From Mesotaenium endlicherianum (taxonomy: Eukaryota > Streptophyta > Zygnematophyceae > Zygnematales > Mesotaeniaceae): a stretch of DNA of 64,000 nt. This document shows positions 32,617 to 43,879 of the stretch, one piece after another. The number at the start of each line of letters is the position of its first letter. Position 1 is the first letter of the stretch. The stretch is taken from the NCBI GenBank assembly GCA_009602735.1, contig WELA01000694.1, positions 456,986-520,985 of the forward strand. The letters are read 5' to 3'. Both the position numbers and the translations under genes were made by a program. The notes under the pieces are model-generated. The model did no database searches, had not been told where the DNA came from, and saw nothing but the letters and a program-made list of their open reading frames with translations.

Positions 32617-35183
32617 TGTCGCGACTGCTATCCACTTGACAGTGCCGCACGCGCAGCGCAAGTCATGGCCGCCCAAGTACGGGAAGTCAGCATTGACTCA
32701 CCGACCAGAGGACCGACTCAGCGATCATGTTGAAGTCGTTATCACTGTCAAAGTGGTCACGACACGTCAAATCCACATCAAAGACTGGATGGGGATTTGG
32801 ACAGAGTAGTCAGCCGAAAGGCTAGGGGCATGGGATCAGCAATAAGCCAGCCCAACGAGTGCCAAGAAAGGTACTGATCAATCGGCTATCCAAGCCAAGT
32901 ACAGCAGGGATGTTGCAAAGGGCGTTGTATGCCGTCTCGGCCAGACCCTTAGGTGACTAGTCACGACTTGAGCGTTCATCCTAAACGCTGCCAGCCAGCC
33001 ACATAGGCGTGATTATCAGCTGAAAGGCTAAGCGGTTACACGCAACAATCCCAATGCATGCATGCATGCTCAATGACAACTTCTAAGCTGTGTGAGAGCT
33101 GCTGGGTAAGGACGGCATGCAAGCTAAGCGCTGTGACTAAGCACTGGCATTCTCGAGAGAGGACAGCGCGTGGTGCCTGTGAAAGGCACGAGTCCTGCCT
33201 GAAGCAGCCTCATTCTTGCTCGCATCATTGTCAAAGGAAGCTGAAGAAGCAGAAGTAGCGCAAAGAAGAAGGAGTTCCCAAGGCCAAGAAGAGCCGGGGC
33301 GCCACGCTTCTACCGACGCCGGAAGATTTCTTCCTAAGCTCGCATCATTGTCAAAGGAAGCTGAAGAAGCAGAATGTAATGAATCAGTTCATTATTTATT
33401 TAATTAACTGCATATATAAATATAACACTAAATAAGTGTTATGTCTATATACTCACATGTGCGAGTTCATCTAAATGAATGTATGTCGATGTAATGCGAG
33501 TTTACTTACTTTGTCAAAAAGGTCAGCAGGATGACTTTTGTACCATAGTGTAGTCTGCTGAGATTTATATATCAGTTATATATAGGATCTAATAGCAGTA
33601 GGTTGACATATAGTAAGCTCGCTTGATATTAGTCAATATACTTAGCTTCAGTACGCAGAGGATAGACATATTCATTTAGATTGTTATTTGTAGATTGGCA
33701 CATGTGACCGAAGTATACTGAAAGTCGGGAGGTCGACTGAGATTCGGTAAACCGATGTCCTACCAGTGTGGTTGAATCCTGGGTAGGCGGAGCCGTCGTC
33801 AGTCAACTGAACAGTTAGGACTTCAGTCAACCGACCAATTAATATGGTCGTTATACCTAGATCCGTGGGCCCCAACTTAACGGGTTTCCCACGAAACGGC
33901 GCACCTTGCGCCGTGGTCAACCAGGTGGTCACTAGGTACATAGCAGGTTGGGATCTCGTGGTCCCTCATTCTGGACAGTAGGCTTTGCAGTCGGATTTCT
34001 ACTTGCAAGTGATGTGTGCACTTTTTGGGTTTGTTCTAATGACCAGCCTTCACAAAAATTGCCATGACTGATTCGTTTGCGCTCCATTTTGAGCGAACTA
34101 GAACTTTTCGGAAAGGTCTCGTCAAGATGCATCCGTTGCTGTTAAGTTTGCTCAATTTGGAGTAGTATTGACAGAGTTATGCCCTCTGACACTTCGGGGT
34201 CACACAACGGACAGATTCCATGGTTTTTGCACCTAAGTCAGTGGGATGTGTTTGAGCTACTTTATGGTCATCTGAATGAGAGCGCCTTTGCTATTCAGTC
34301 CCCTGATGTTGTGTATGTGCTTACACATGCTTGTATGCCTGGTAGGCAAGAGGTCAAGAGTTTCTAAAGGAGAAGCTCTAGTCCTCAAGCTCGCCTCTTT
34401 CTTGTGCCTCGTATTCGTGTGCAACTATGGCACACTACGATAAGTGAGTCAAGGGTTATAGATGAGTAAACGGAATTCATTATAAGGGCGAAGATCGCTC
34501 CCTGATTTCACACGCTTCCACCTATCTCTGATCTTTTATATTTAAATGAAATATATTAATCTTGAATAAGCAAGATTCATTTCACAGAAGTAGCGCAAAG
34601 AAGAAGGAGTTCCCAAGGCCAAGAAGAGCCGGGGCGCCACGCTTCTACCGACGTCGGAAGATTTCTTCCTAAGTGTATCATAGAAAGGTGAGACCTCAGG
34701 AGTTCCCAAGAGAGGATCTCGCTGTTAGAAAGTAGAGAGCTGCAGAATAGAATATGTTAGGCTATTAGCACAGATTTGGGTCAAAACGCCGCAAGCGTGC
34801 GAGGATCATTTACAATGGTGAGTGCTGTGTTAGTTTCCAAGTTCTTAGAAGTCTCAATGGTCGAATTGCTGATAGCAAGAGTAGTATTAACAAGTAAAGT
34901 TCTCAGTGAAGAACTGAGTGAGCCCAGCCAAGCAGTGAAGAGCTGTTAAGGTGCGGTGTCGAGCGAAGAGCTCAGACCAGGCCAGCATAGATGTGCAGTT
35001 CAGAGTTTTGTAAGCTGTGACTTGTGGAAGTTAAGCGAAAGCCTTGAAGAGCGATTTTCTTTGAACCTGGCATTGCCTGTTAAGTTGCTTCGACGTGATT
35101 TCTGCAAACTATGAACTTGTTCATTCTGTAAACCCTCAACTTGGGCAAAAACCTGTGTGGAAGTAAGACGCTTCTGTCCTACT
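32617..35183 (+). repeat. Left terminal repeat segment X1 of the split-LTR element
   Basis: It matches 51352-52580 and 3114-4344 and ends at CTTCTGTCCTACT, the same base at which X joins Y in the solo unit. No Y segment follows it. The internal region begins directly. It is enlarged by a 120-bp tandem duplication (units starting at 33218 and 33338) and by the 1.2-kb insertion at 33375-34584. Confidence 0.8.
33370..34589. mobile_element. 1.2-kb solo-LTR-like insertion with CAGAA target duplication
   Basis: The insert 33375-34584 begins TGTAATGAATCAG and ends GATTCATTTCA, a short imperfect inverted terminus of TG...CA type, and is flanked by CAGAA on both sides. It is AT-rich at the ends and has no significant open frame. 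TG...CA ends, a 5-bp duplication and the size fit a solo LTR of another retrotransposon family. The orientation is unknown. No other copy is in the window. Confidence 0.65.
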
Positions 35184-35209
35184 TCTGAGAACTTGGTTGA
35201 TTGGTTTAG

Positions 35210-36900
35210 ATGAGCAAGAATTCCCAAGTCAGTTGGGGATTGAAGCCTGTGAAGGCTGCCGGTGTTCAACCTGGAAGGGGACCCAGAGAAATTCAACTGT
35301 ATATGCGGTTGAAGAGTGGAAGACTCTACCACTCTGTGGAGCCTGCAAAAAGTTCTGATTCTAGCCAGAGTCCACGAGAAAATGAGACGTCTGAGCATAC
35401 TGACAACCGGTGGAGTGAGCAACCGTCGAGAGACGACTCTCGTCATAACTCCGCAAACGGTGAGAACCCAGTTAACACACAAGCCTATGCACCTGATTTG
35501 GGCAGAAAGCAAGACGTGTGGGGAAGAGTCAGTGAGTCCTGTTCATCGTTCAAAATGGCTGGTGATGATCGGGATGAAGATCCTAAGTTCAAGCTGTCTG
35601 CAAAGGGTTTTAGCGGACGAACCAGCGGAAATGGTCTCACTTTCGAAGAGTTTGATGAGATCTATTGGGCAGAATTCTTTGAGAAGATTTGGAAGGACTC
35701 TTCTTATACGCAATCCGTCGCATTTATAGGCTTGGTTCAGTTCTTGGACAAGGATGCCCTGCTGTTATATTGCCAATTCCGGAAGGATGAGGATCTCACC
35801 CAGGAATGGGCGTTTGGAGAACAGAAAAGGGCTAGGGATTAAAAATTCCAGAAAGAGGCTGCGAAAGTCCGAATGTCCGCTTTATCTTCAGGAAGAAGAG
35901 TGACAACTGCACCTGTTGAGAGCATAGACCTAGCTGCACTAACACGAGAATTAACAGAGGCCATGAGGCAACTCACTGAGGGCCAGCGGAAGGCTGCCAC
36001 TCAAGATGATGATGCCGGCTCTGTCGCAGAATTGCGAAAGGTGTGTGCAGAACTGTCTGAAAGGATTGCTAAAGCTCAAGAACAAGTAACACGCAGAGCT
36101 ACACCTCTCAATGGTCAGCAAAGCGATAGCGCCACGACAGAGGCAAGCCATGCGCAAGCCTTGGCTAGCTGTCGTAAGGATATGGAGGCTGGGGATGACC
36201 AGCTAGACTCCACGCATTGCCTGCGTCGTTTCTTCAAGTTGCTTGTAGCACGATTCCCAGAGGATCGCAGTCTTAAGGTGCACCGTTATGTGCATTTTGT
36301 TCGTTAGAAGAACGAGACAGTCATGGAGGTCAAATCCAAAATGGTAGACCTCGCCAAAAAGGCAAAAATATACGAGCCCACAATAGTGGCTGACAAGTTT
36401 TTGTTGTGCTTGGGCAAGGAAACAAATCGTGAAGTCAGGCCACATCTGTTCGCAAAGCACGGGATTGACTGGGACATCGACGAGGCGGCTGAAATAGCAC
36501 GTAATGTCAAAGAAGGTTAAGTGTGGTATAAAGAGGCTTCCAGGACGCTTATGGCTCCTGAGAGGAGAGAGGAATTCTCTTTGCCTAAGGCCAACAGCTC
36601 TAATTTTCAGCTAAGAAAAAGAGCGGGTCTTTCAATAAGTTTGCTGAGCACGCCAACACTACTGAAACAGCAGAGAGTTGTTGGAATTGCGGGAAATCAG
36701 GACATCAGAAGAGAAACTGTGCGTACCCAGATGCTAAGCAACTATCCGCTAGCAAAGCGCAGATATGCGCACATTGCAGTAAGAAGGGACACTCAAAAGA
36801 TGAGTGCTGGTCTAAGAATCCAAATCTAAAGCCGCCCTGGGCAAATGCTGCCACGAAAGAGGCAGACAGAGAGAAAAAGAAAGAAAAGAGTGGCTCCGGT
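35210..36900 (+). mobile_element. Gag region of the DNMT-gypsy element
   Basis: This covers a Ser-rich N-terminal part, a helical region with a coiled-coil-like stretch (LRKVCAELSERIAKAQEQV) near 36.05 kb, and two CCHC zinc knuckles near 36.68-36.82 kb (C-x2-C-x4-H-x4-C). Knuckles of this kind bind the element's RNA in virus-like particles. The region is broken. A diverged relative of its middle part lies at 325-885. Confidence 0.75.
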
Positions 36901-37299
36901 AACCGCAAGGGTAACCAGAAGCTATGAGTGCAGAAATCGCTGAGTTGAAAGCGCAGTTTGCGAAACTAAATGCGCCCAATGCCTACAATGATGCAGATAT
37001 TGCAGAAAAGACCGTCTGCAAAGGCGAGAAGCGGCTGCCTGAAAAGGCTGTGAATGCAACGGCTGCCGAGCAAGCAGATCACAACCGTCTGGTGCCAAGG
37101 AATGCTGGGAAGCTTCCTCAGACTTTTCGGAACACTCTGGATGAAAACGAGATCTCGCAGCTACAACAAACCAGGCCCGGGTTGCGCAAGACATTTAGTT
37201 TTTCACTGGAGAAGCTGAAGGCCTTGGTGGAACATCGGATCTAGCATGCTCCTTTGCTTTCTCTCGCTGATTTGCATATCACTTACCTATTTACGGTTG

Positions 37300-37800
37300 A
37301 AGAGGCCGGACATCAGCTGGATATAGCTGAGGAAGGTGCAAATAGCGCCTCATTGCCCACCAATTTTAGCACCGTGAGAGTGCAAAATAAGGATGGTGCA
37401 TTGATCTTCAACAACTGGGCAGCTCCCAACATTCTGTTGGATACAGGCGCACAGCCAGTCTTTTTGGGAAAACGAGCTGTGAAAGCTCTAGGTTTGACGA
37501 CAAGGGACCTGAAAGAGAGTCCTTTTCAGTTGAGAATTGCCTCAGGACAAGTCTCAAAGTCTTGTGAGATTACCCGCAAGCCTGTGAAAATCACAGTAAA
37601 TCCAGGGAAACCTGAAGAGGCGTCACTATTCATGGAGTGCCTAGTGATGGAAGCTGAGAACTATGATGTTCTCTTGGGAACAGAAGCACTGATTCCCTTG
37701 GGTATGATCATTAATCTGCGGAAACAGAGAGTGACTTACCAGTCAATAGATAGGCAGCCGGCAGGAGAAATTCATGTGAAAATGGTTTGCATAGGAGAAG
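37300..37800 (+). mobile_element. Aspartic protease domain of the DNMT-gypsy element
   Basis: ILLDTGAQPVFLG near 37.43 kb carries the retropepsin D-T-G triad, and YDVLLGTEALIPLGM near 37.66 kb is the usual second conserved block. Retropepsins mature the Gag-Pol polyprotein. The domain lies upstream of the methyltransferase, the normal side for a gypsy protease. Confidence 0.8.
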
Positions 37801-38049
37801 CAAACTACGGACTGCTAGACTGCTACGTTAATGACAGGTACCCAGAAGCCAGCGACAACCTTATGAAGCAAGAAGAGGAAGGCTATACAAGCATCAACAT
37901 GCCAACACCCTTGGTATAGCAAACCGGGATCATGAAGCAGCTGGAAACTGTGAGTAACAAGGACCACGGCCCGCAAGAGTTGCTGCCAGTACCCTACCCA
38001 GATACCTCCACTGCAAATCTGATGCCTGGAGTGGAGCCACTGCCGCAAG

Positions 38050-39080
38050 GCATTGTCAGGATGGAAGATCCTTTCCGCAAAAGGGGCGTGGTGGTGTTGG
38101 AATTATGCGCCGGACTTGGCTCTGGGACCATAGCATTGATCCAGCGAGGAATACAGGTGGTCAAAGTCTTGTATGTGGACAACAATGACCACGCTTTTCT
38201 AGCATTCCAAGAGGTCATAAATCAGATGCGGCAAATGCATCATTTTAAAGGGTTGGCGCCCGCATATAGCAATGTCGAGCGCATCGCCGGAGGCAACATT
38301 ATGAACGTGAAGCCTGAAGACCTGTATGGCTACAGGATTGATTGGATCTTTGCTGGATTCCCTTGTCAACCATTTTCTCAAGCTGGAAACAGAAGGGGAT
38401 TCGATGATCCACGAGCACAACATTGGGGATGGATGGTGATAATCATCAGCATGCTGCGAGAATGACAGCACTATGACCCACCTGTGTTTGTGATTGAGAA
38501 CGTACATCCAGGAATGGATTACAAGCAGATGAAGCCGGGAGAACCATGGTTGATTTTCGACTCCACTTTGGGTCATCATGTGCTAATCAACGACGCCAAG
38601 CACGGAGGATTATCCCATAGGGCCAGGATATTTTGGACCAACGGCATGTCTATTGAGGTTCTGAGAGAAATGGAGGACATTACACGGCGATCACCAACGG
38701 CATTGACATTGGAAAAGGCACTGGTGGTGTGTACCAGACCAGTGACCAGGAGGGATTCCTATTCACAGTGTGTCATTAACGAACCAGGCCAGCCAAGAGT
38801 GGTACTGCCAACCTTCACAGCATATCTAGGATCCCGAGCCTTCATAGGAGGTGGACCAGGAATGGTCAAGGACATGCATGAAAGAGACGTCGTGTGGAGA
38901 GAGCCTACCGTGGTGGAAAAGGGCAAATGCCTTGGAATACCCGACACCATAGCTCGGCATATAGCCGGTGCCGTAGGGTCGGATGAAGCTGCAAAGATCT
39001 TCGGCAACATGATCGGGCAGCACTCCATGACTTGGTTGGTGGAAATAATCATGACATGGCAACAGTTGACCTTCACTGAC
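38050..39080 (+). mobile_element. Cytosine-5 DNA methyltransferase (DNMT3-like) domain within the element
   Basis: Conserved C5-methyltransferase motifs occur in the unrearranged order. Motif I, the S-adenosylmethionine site, is VLELCAGLGSGT near 38.09 kb. Motif IV is FAGFPCQPFSQAG with the catalytic Cys near 38.36 kb. Motif VI is VIENVHPG near 38.49 kb. Motif VIII is SHRARIFWTNG near 38.62 kb. Motif X is FGNMIGQHSMTWLVE near 39.00 kb. The HRARxFW form of motif VIII is closest to DNMT3 enzymes, and plant DRM-type permutation is excluded by the order. No PWWP, ADD, BAH or chromodomain accompanies it. Retrotransposon DNMTs from Klebsormidium and Symbiodinium are reported to methylate CG de novo, so self-methylation of element copies is a plausible role. 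The domain here is slightly broken. Confidence 0.85.
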
Positions 39081-39599
39081 AAGCCTATGCCGAGACCAAG
39101 ACCAATGACAATTGGGTTCAATTTGGTGCCAACATTTGATCAGAAGGCTATCAGAACGGCACATCAGCAACGAGAAGAATACTGGGTGCAAAGACACGCA
39201 GCGGAAGCCGCTGTAGACAAAGCATTCAAGGGAGGTAGGGTGGCAGAACTGATGAGATGTCAGGATCCGTTGGACCGGATTGATAACCGGACCAATGAAT
39301 TACAAGCACCTCTGGAAAGAGAGGATACATCCATGAGAGATCCGGTGCCCGAGCAGGCAGCGCCGCTACCAAGAGTAGAAGACGATACGCATGGCACCCC
39401 ATCATCTGGGAGAAACGCCACTCACAGCCAGATTTTTGGGAGCTCACCTCCCGGAGCAACGACATCAATACGTGAAGAGACCCTAGAAGAGGCCAAGTCA
39501 GGGTATGATACCCCCCTCAGCCTAAGAGCAGCTGGGCACAGAGACTATTGGCAGGACAGCTCAAGTAGCTGAAAAGCCAACCAAAAGTGTCCATCGTCT

Positions 39600-41010
39600 T
39601 CACCAGAGCGAGCGTCGTTACGAGACATGTCAGAAGAATCCGAGAAGACGGCTCCTGAGCCTACAGCCAAAAATACTGGATACTGCCTAAACCAAGTACT
39701 AATGCAAGAACGCCAGTGCAATCTTGGTGAATGGGCCGAAGAGAGTAGCCAGAACTTGGGAGATTCTGGAGGGTCTGCAAAGACCATATGTCTCGAAGTG
39801 ATATTCGAAGAACGCCAAGAGGAGTTGGACAAGAAACTGTCTACAACACCTGCCTTGATGAGCCCAGAGCCGCAGGCTAAGAGGCAACAGCAGGGTTCAG
39901 CCAGTGAAACAGCTGAATCCATTGCAAGGCAAATCATGGAGCACCTCCTGGACGCAGACGCTCGACAACACAAGGAAAGGGAAGTGGCTAAGGCGGCAAG
40001 CGCTCTGCAATCAACCATCGTCAACATGGCGAAGCTCAACACAGATAAGGAAGGAGAACCGCCACCACCCGGAGCGGAGAAATCAGTTGAAGATGAGGCA
40101 GAGATGCCAGACCTTCCACGGTTCGACCTGCCGTCAGTCACCAATGAAGAGGAGACTCGGGAAGAAATTCCACGTTTTCCTACCCCAGAGCTGAACCTGT
40201 TGGAGCTATAAGAGCTCAGAATGGATGATTGGGTGGCCGACCACTTGATGATGGAAGGACCCAGCCCGGCCGATCTTTACAACGATCTAAGGTCGCCCAC
40301 ATCCAGCACTTCACCCGCCAGTTTTCCAGCACCAGAAGCTACCCCACATCAGCTACAACAGCCGCAGGAAGTGGCTGCCTGCACTGCTAAGGTGGAACCA
40401 ACACAAGGAAATCCTCACGGTCGCGCAAGCAGACTAAGAAAGGTGGCCCGAGAAGGGAATGCACCTTTTAGGCGGATGCTGATGCGTTATCTCAAGTACA
40501 GGGGAACAGCTCAGAGAGAAGGGGTTCCGAAAGGAACTACGGCTCCTCCTCCGCAACCTATCCTGGAGATTCTGCAGAGAGAAAGAGAGGATGGCTTAAT
40601 TTGCAAAGCCATGGCATTGGGAATTCACATTCCCATGGTGCGTCCCTCATCCACTGGAACGTGGGAGAAGGACAGTTCAGCTCTTAGGACACCTGCAATG
40701 TTTGAAAGAGAACTGGTAGTGCTGAGAAGCACCATAAGCCGCTTGACAGCAGAGAATGCTATATACGCACAACTAGATGCGGCTCAAAGATCGCAGACTG
40801 TGACACAAGCATGGATGGTTACGCCATCAGCCAGGGAGGAGTTTGGCACAACCGTTGCGCGCATAGCTACCATTGAGCGCGAGTGGGGTTGGACAATCGA
40901 CCCCAAAACAGATCCAGCAGGGTGGCCTTTGCCAAACCCACCCCCACCATGTGAAGAAGGAGGAAAAGGGACCAGCTGGACTGCAGCCGATGAAGAAAGA
41001 TTCTAGAGGC
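39600..41010 (+). mobile_element. Charged unknown region between methyltransferase and RT
   Basis: Two open stretches rich in Glu, Lys, Pro and Ala encode a region of unknown function. Parts look helical (AKAASALQSTIVNMAKLN, ENAIYAQLDAAQRSQT). No known domain is recognised. Gypsy elements normally have no protein here, so this may belong to the methyltransferase capture or be a linker of the polyprotein. Confidence 0.5.
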
Positions 41011-41279
41011 AGCCCATCCGGAGGCGTCTGACCTACTCCACGCAACAAGAGAGGCGACGATCTATCAGAAAATGTAAAAGGCCTAAGAAGCAGGCCGCCG
41101 AGCCTGAGACAGCGGAGGAGCAAGCTGCAAAACCTGCCACTTCACCGCCTAACAATCAGGCAGAAAAGCCTGAAGGCCAGGATGAGGGCGGAAAACCCCC
41201 ACCTGGACCCAAAGAGTAGCAACTACTGGATGCCTGTGTTGGGAAAAAGCAGCCAGCAACTGAGGTTTTCACCATTGAA

Positions 41280-42590
41280 AACATGGCCTCAGCCCAACAG
41301 AGTGCACAAGTAGGGAGGCTGCTTAAAAAGCACCACAAGGTGTTTGCTTTTACAAAAGAGGAGATTGGTAAAACCACTGCCAGTATGTGTGAGATCACAT
41401 TAACTACTGATAACCCAGTCAGACTTGGGCCGCATAAGCTCAGTCAGACCGAATGGGACTGTGTGGAGAAAGCTTGCCAGGAGCTGCACAAGCTCGGCAT
41501 GATCGAGAAATCAACCTCCATACATGGAGCTCCCACGATAGTAGTTACCAAGAAGGACGAGGATGGCAATTATACAGCCACTCGTATGTGTGGAGACTAC
41601 AGACGACTGAATCTTCACACGGAGCTAGACAGCTATGTGATGCCTACACCAGAGCGGATCTTTGCGATTGCTACCACCGGGAAGGTGTTCAGCATCATCG
41701 ATCTACGCCAAGGTTTCAACCAGATCCTTGTGAAAACAGAAGATTGAGGTAAGACCGCATTCTGGGCCCAATGGGAACTTTGGCAATGGACGGTAATGCC
41801 GTTTGGGCTGAAAAATGCCCCAACCTTCTTTCAGAGAACTATTGATAAAGTGCTGGAGGGGCTGGATTTTACAAAACCATACATTGATGACGTAGTGGTA
41901 TTCAGCAATTCCATAGAGGAGCACCTCGAGCACTTGGCGCAAGTGGTCAGCGCCTGGAGAAATTCCAGATGACGCTGCACCCTGGAAAGTGCAGATTCTT
42001 TGAGGCACATGTGCCTTACTTAGGACATGAGATTGGGAACAATGCTATGTCCCCTCAGGTTGTAGAGACTGAAGCCATTTACAAAATACCTGCACCAGCA
42101 AATGTGTCTAAGCTGAAAGCTCTGTTAGGACTAAGCGGATGCTGTTGTAAATTTGTGAATAATTATAGCAAAATTGCTAAACCCTTGACAGAAATCTTGA
42201 AAAAGGACATACCGTTTGTGTGGACGGATTCCCAGGAGAAGGCCATGAACGAGCTCAAGGAGCGGCTAGTAACAGCCCCAATCTTGCGAACACCTGACTA
42301 CTCCAAGCCGTTCAATCTACACACCGACTGGAGTCGTGTGGGAATTGGCGCAGTACTCACTCAGGCCGAAAGTCCTAGAGAGGAGTACTTCATTGCCTAT
42401 GCCTCGCGCTCTAACAACTGAGCGGAGAGCAACTACTCATCCTACGAAGGAGAGCTACTGGCAGTGGTTTGGGCTGTTGCACATTTCAGAGAGTATCTAT
42501 GGGGAAGACCCTTCACGCTGATCACAGATCACTCGCCATTACTCTGGCTGATGAAGAATTTAGACCTCACTGGTAAATTGGCTCGTTGGG
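41280..42590 (+). mobile_element. Reverse transcriptase and RNase H region of the DNMT-gypsy element
   Basis: The RT has RMCGDYRRLN and IIDLRQGFNQI blocks (41.6-41.7 kb), MPFGLKNAP and the active-site PYIDDVV near 41.88 kb. The connection and RNase H part follow with PYLGHEIG, FNLHTDWS and TDHSPLLWL (42.0-42.55 kb). These are Ty3/gypsy-type. The end of RNase H is separated from the rest by the chromovirus and resumes at about 49.33 kb. Broken. Confidence 0.85.
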
Positions 42591-42594
42591 CTCT

Positions 42595-43097
42595 TGTAGT
42601 GAAACAGATAGATAAAGTACTTAGTGAAATAGAATATTTTATTCATTCAAGACAAGGATCTTTGAACACAAGTGGTAGCTTCTTGAAAGAGATATGGCTT
42701 CTTGAAAGTTAATATATTTCTGGATTTTGGCAAGTACAAGAGTGATTCTGGAATGTCTTTCTATGTTTTAGCTCTTGTTTATATACTTGCTACATAAGTA
42801 ATTTCTAGGAAAGTGTATGTTGATGTGTTGGCACCCAACACATCCCAAAACTTGCCACCTCTTTCTAGAATAATGTACACATGTCCTTTTGACCTAAAAA
42901 TGGCACATCTGACTTTTGCCACATGGAGTTCTTCTAGGTCTTTCCTCTAACTTCGAAAATGCCTTGGAAGGTTCAAAGGACATGAACCAAGTTACTAGAG
43001 TACCTATTCACACTTGACTCCACACAATACTACTCCAAATATATTTGAAAACATTAAAATATATGCAAACTAATATATAATAACTCAAATCACTACA
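42595..43097 (-). repeat. 3' LTR of the chromovirus
   Basis: Read on the minus strand it begins TGTAGTGATTTGAG and ends GTTTCACTACA. It pairs with 48820-49322 at equal length. The polypurine tract GGGGGGGTGA abuts it. Confidence 0.9.
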
Positions 43098-43107
43098 TCA
43101 CCCCCCC
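43098..43107 (-). promoter_or_regulatory. Polypurine tract of the chromovirus
   Basis: On the minus strand it reads GGGGGGGTGA directly before the 3' LTR start. It is the expected plus-strand primer for reverse transcription. Confidence 0.8.
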
Positions 43108-43879
43108 GATAGAAAAAGCGACGTCTCGGCGCGTCAAGTCAGGTTTTACACATGTGGAGCAAACTAGTCAAAAGTTTCAAGTCAGATGCCACACATGTGG
43201 AGAGGACTAGTCAAAGGCGCCAAGACAGGTGCTACCCATGTAAGGTAGACTAGGCAAGGTCGTAGGTGGTGTGACCTTATTGGCTAGCCTACTCCTTAAT
43301 GATAAAGAAAATTGTACAAGTTGGCCCAGAATCTGCCACGAACTCAAAATTTCATAGCGTCCACATAATTGCTCCAAATCTAAAAATTTGAGTGCCAAAC
43401 GGATTGCGTCGGAGAACTCTACCGGGTCACCAAATTTGAGAGCATTCTCATTTCTGGAGTGTCGTTGAGAGCTGAGAGAGTAAGCACTCNGAGAGAGTAA
43501 GCACTCCTCCAAATCAGTGCAAAAACTTCTGAAAATCATAAGTCCTTCTATACTTCTTTAAATACTGCAAAGTAAGTCTCAAAATGGGCGCTGTAAGATG
43601 TTCTACCAGAGTCTTGAGTTTAAAGCATTCCAAGTTCAGGGGAGGGCACAATGTCAGAAGGCATATTCTGCCCTAACAATGCCAGCAGCCTGACCCTCTT
43701 CTACTTGAAGCATCATATCTCTCTCACCAGTGCTTCAAATTGAGCAAACTTGGACTCTAAATGACCGGCTACTCATGGACTATAGCCAGGTAAATTTTCA
43801 GAATTTATTATGCAGAGACCTATCACCAGTAGCAGTTTTAGTTTTCTGTCCAGAAACTGCGAGAAGAGAAGAGTGTCTA

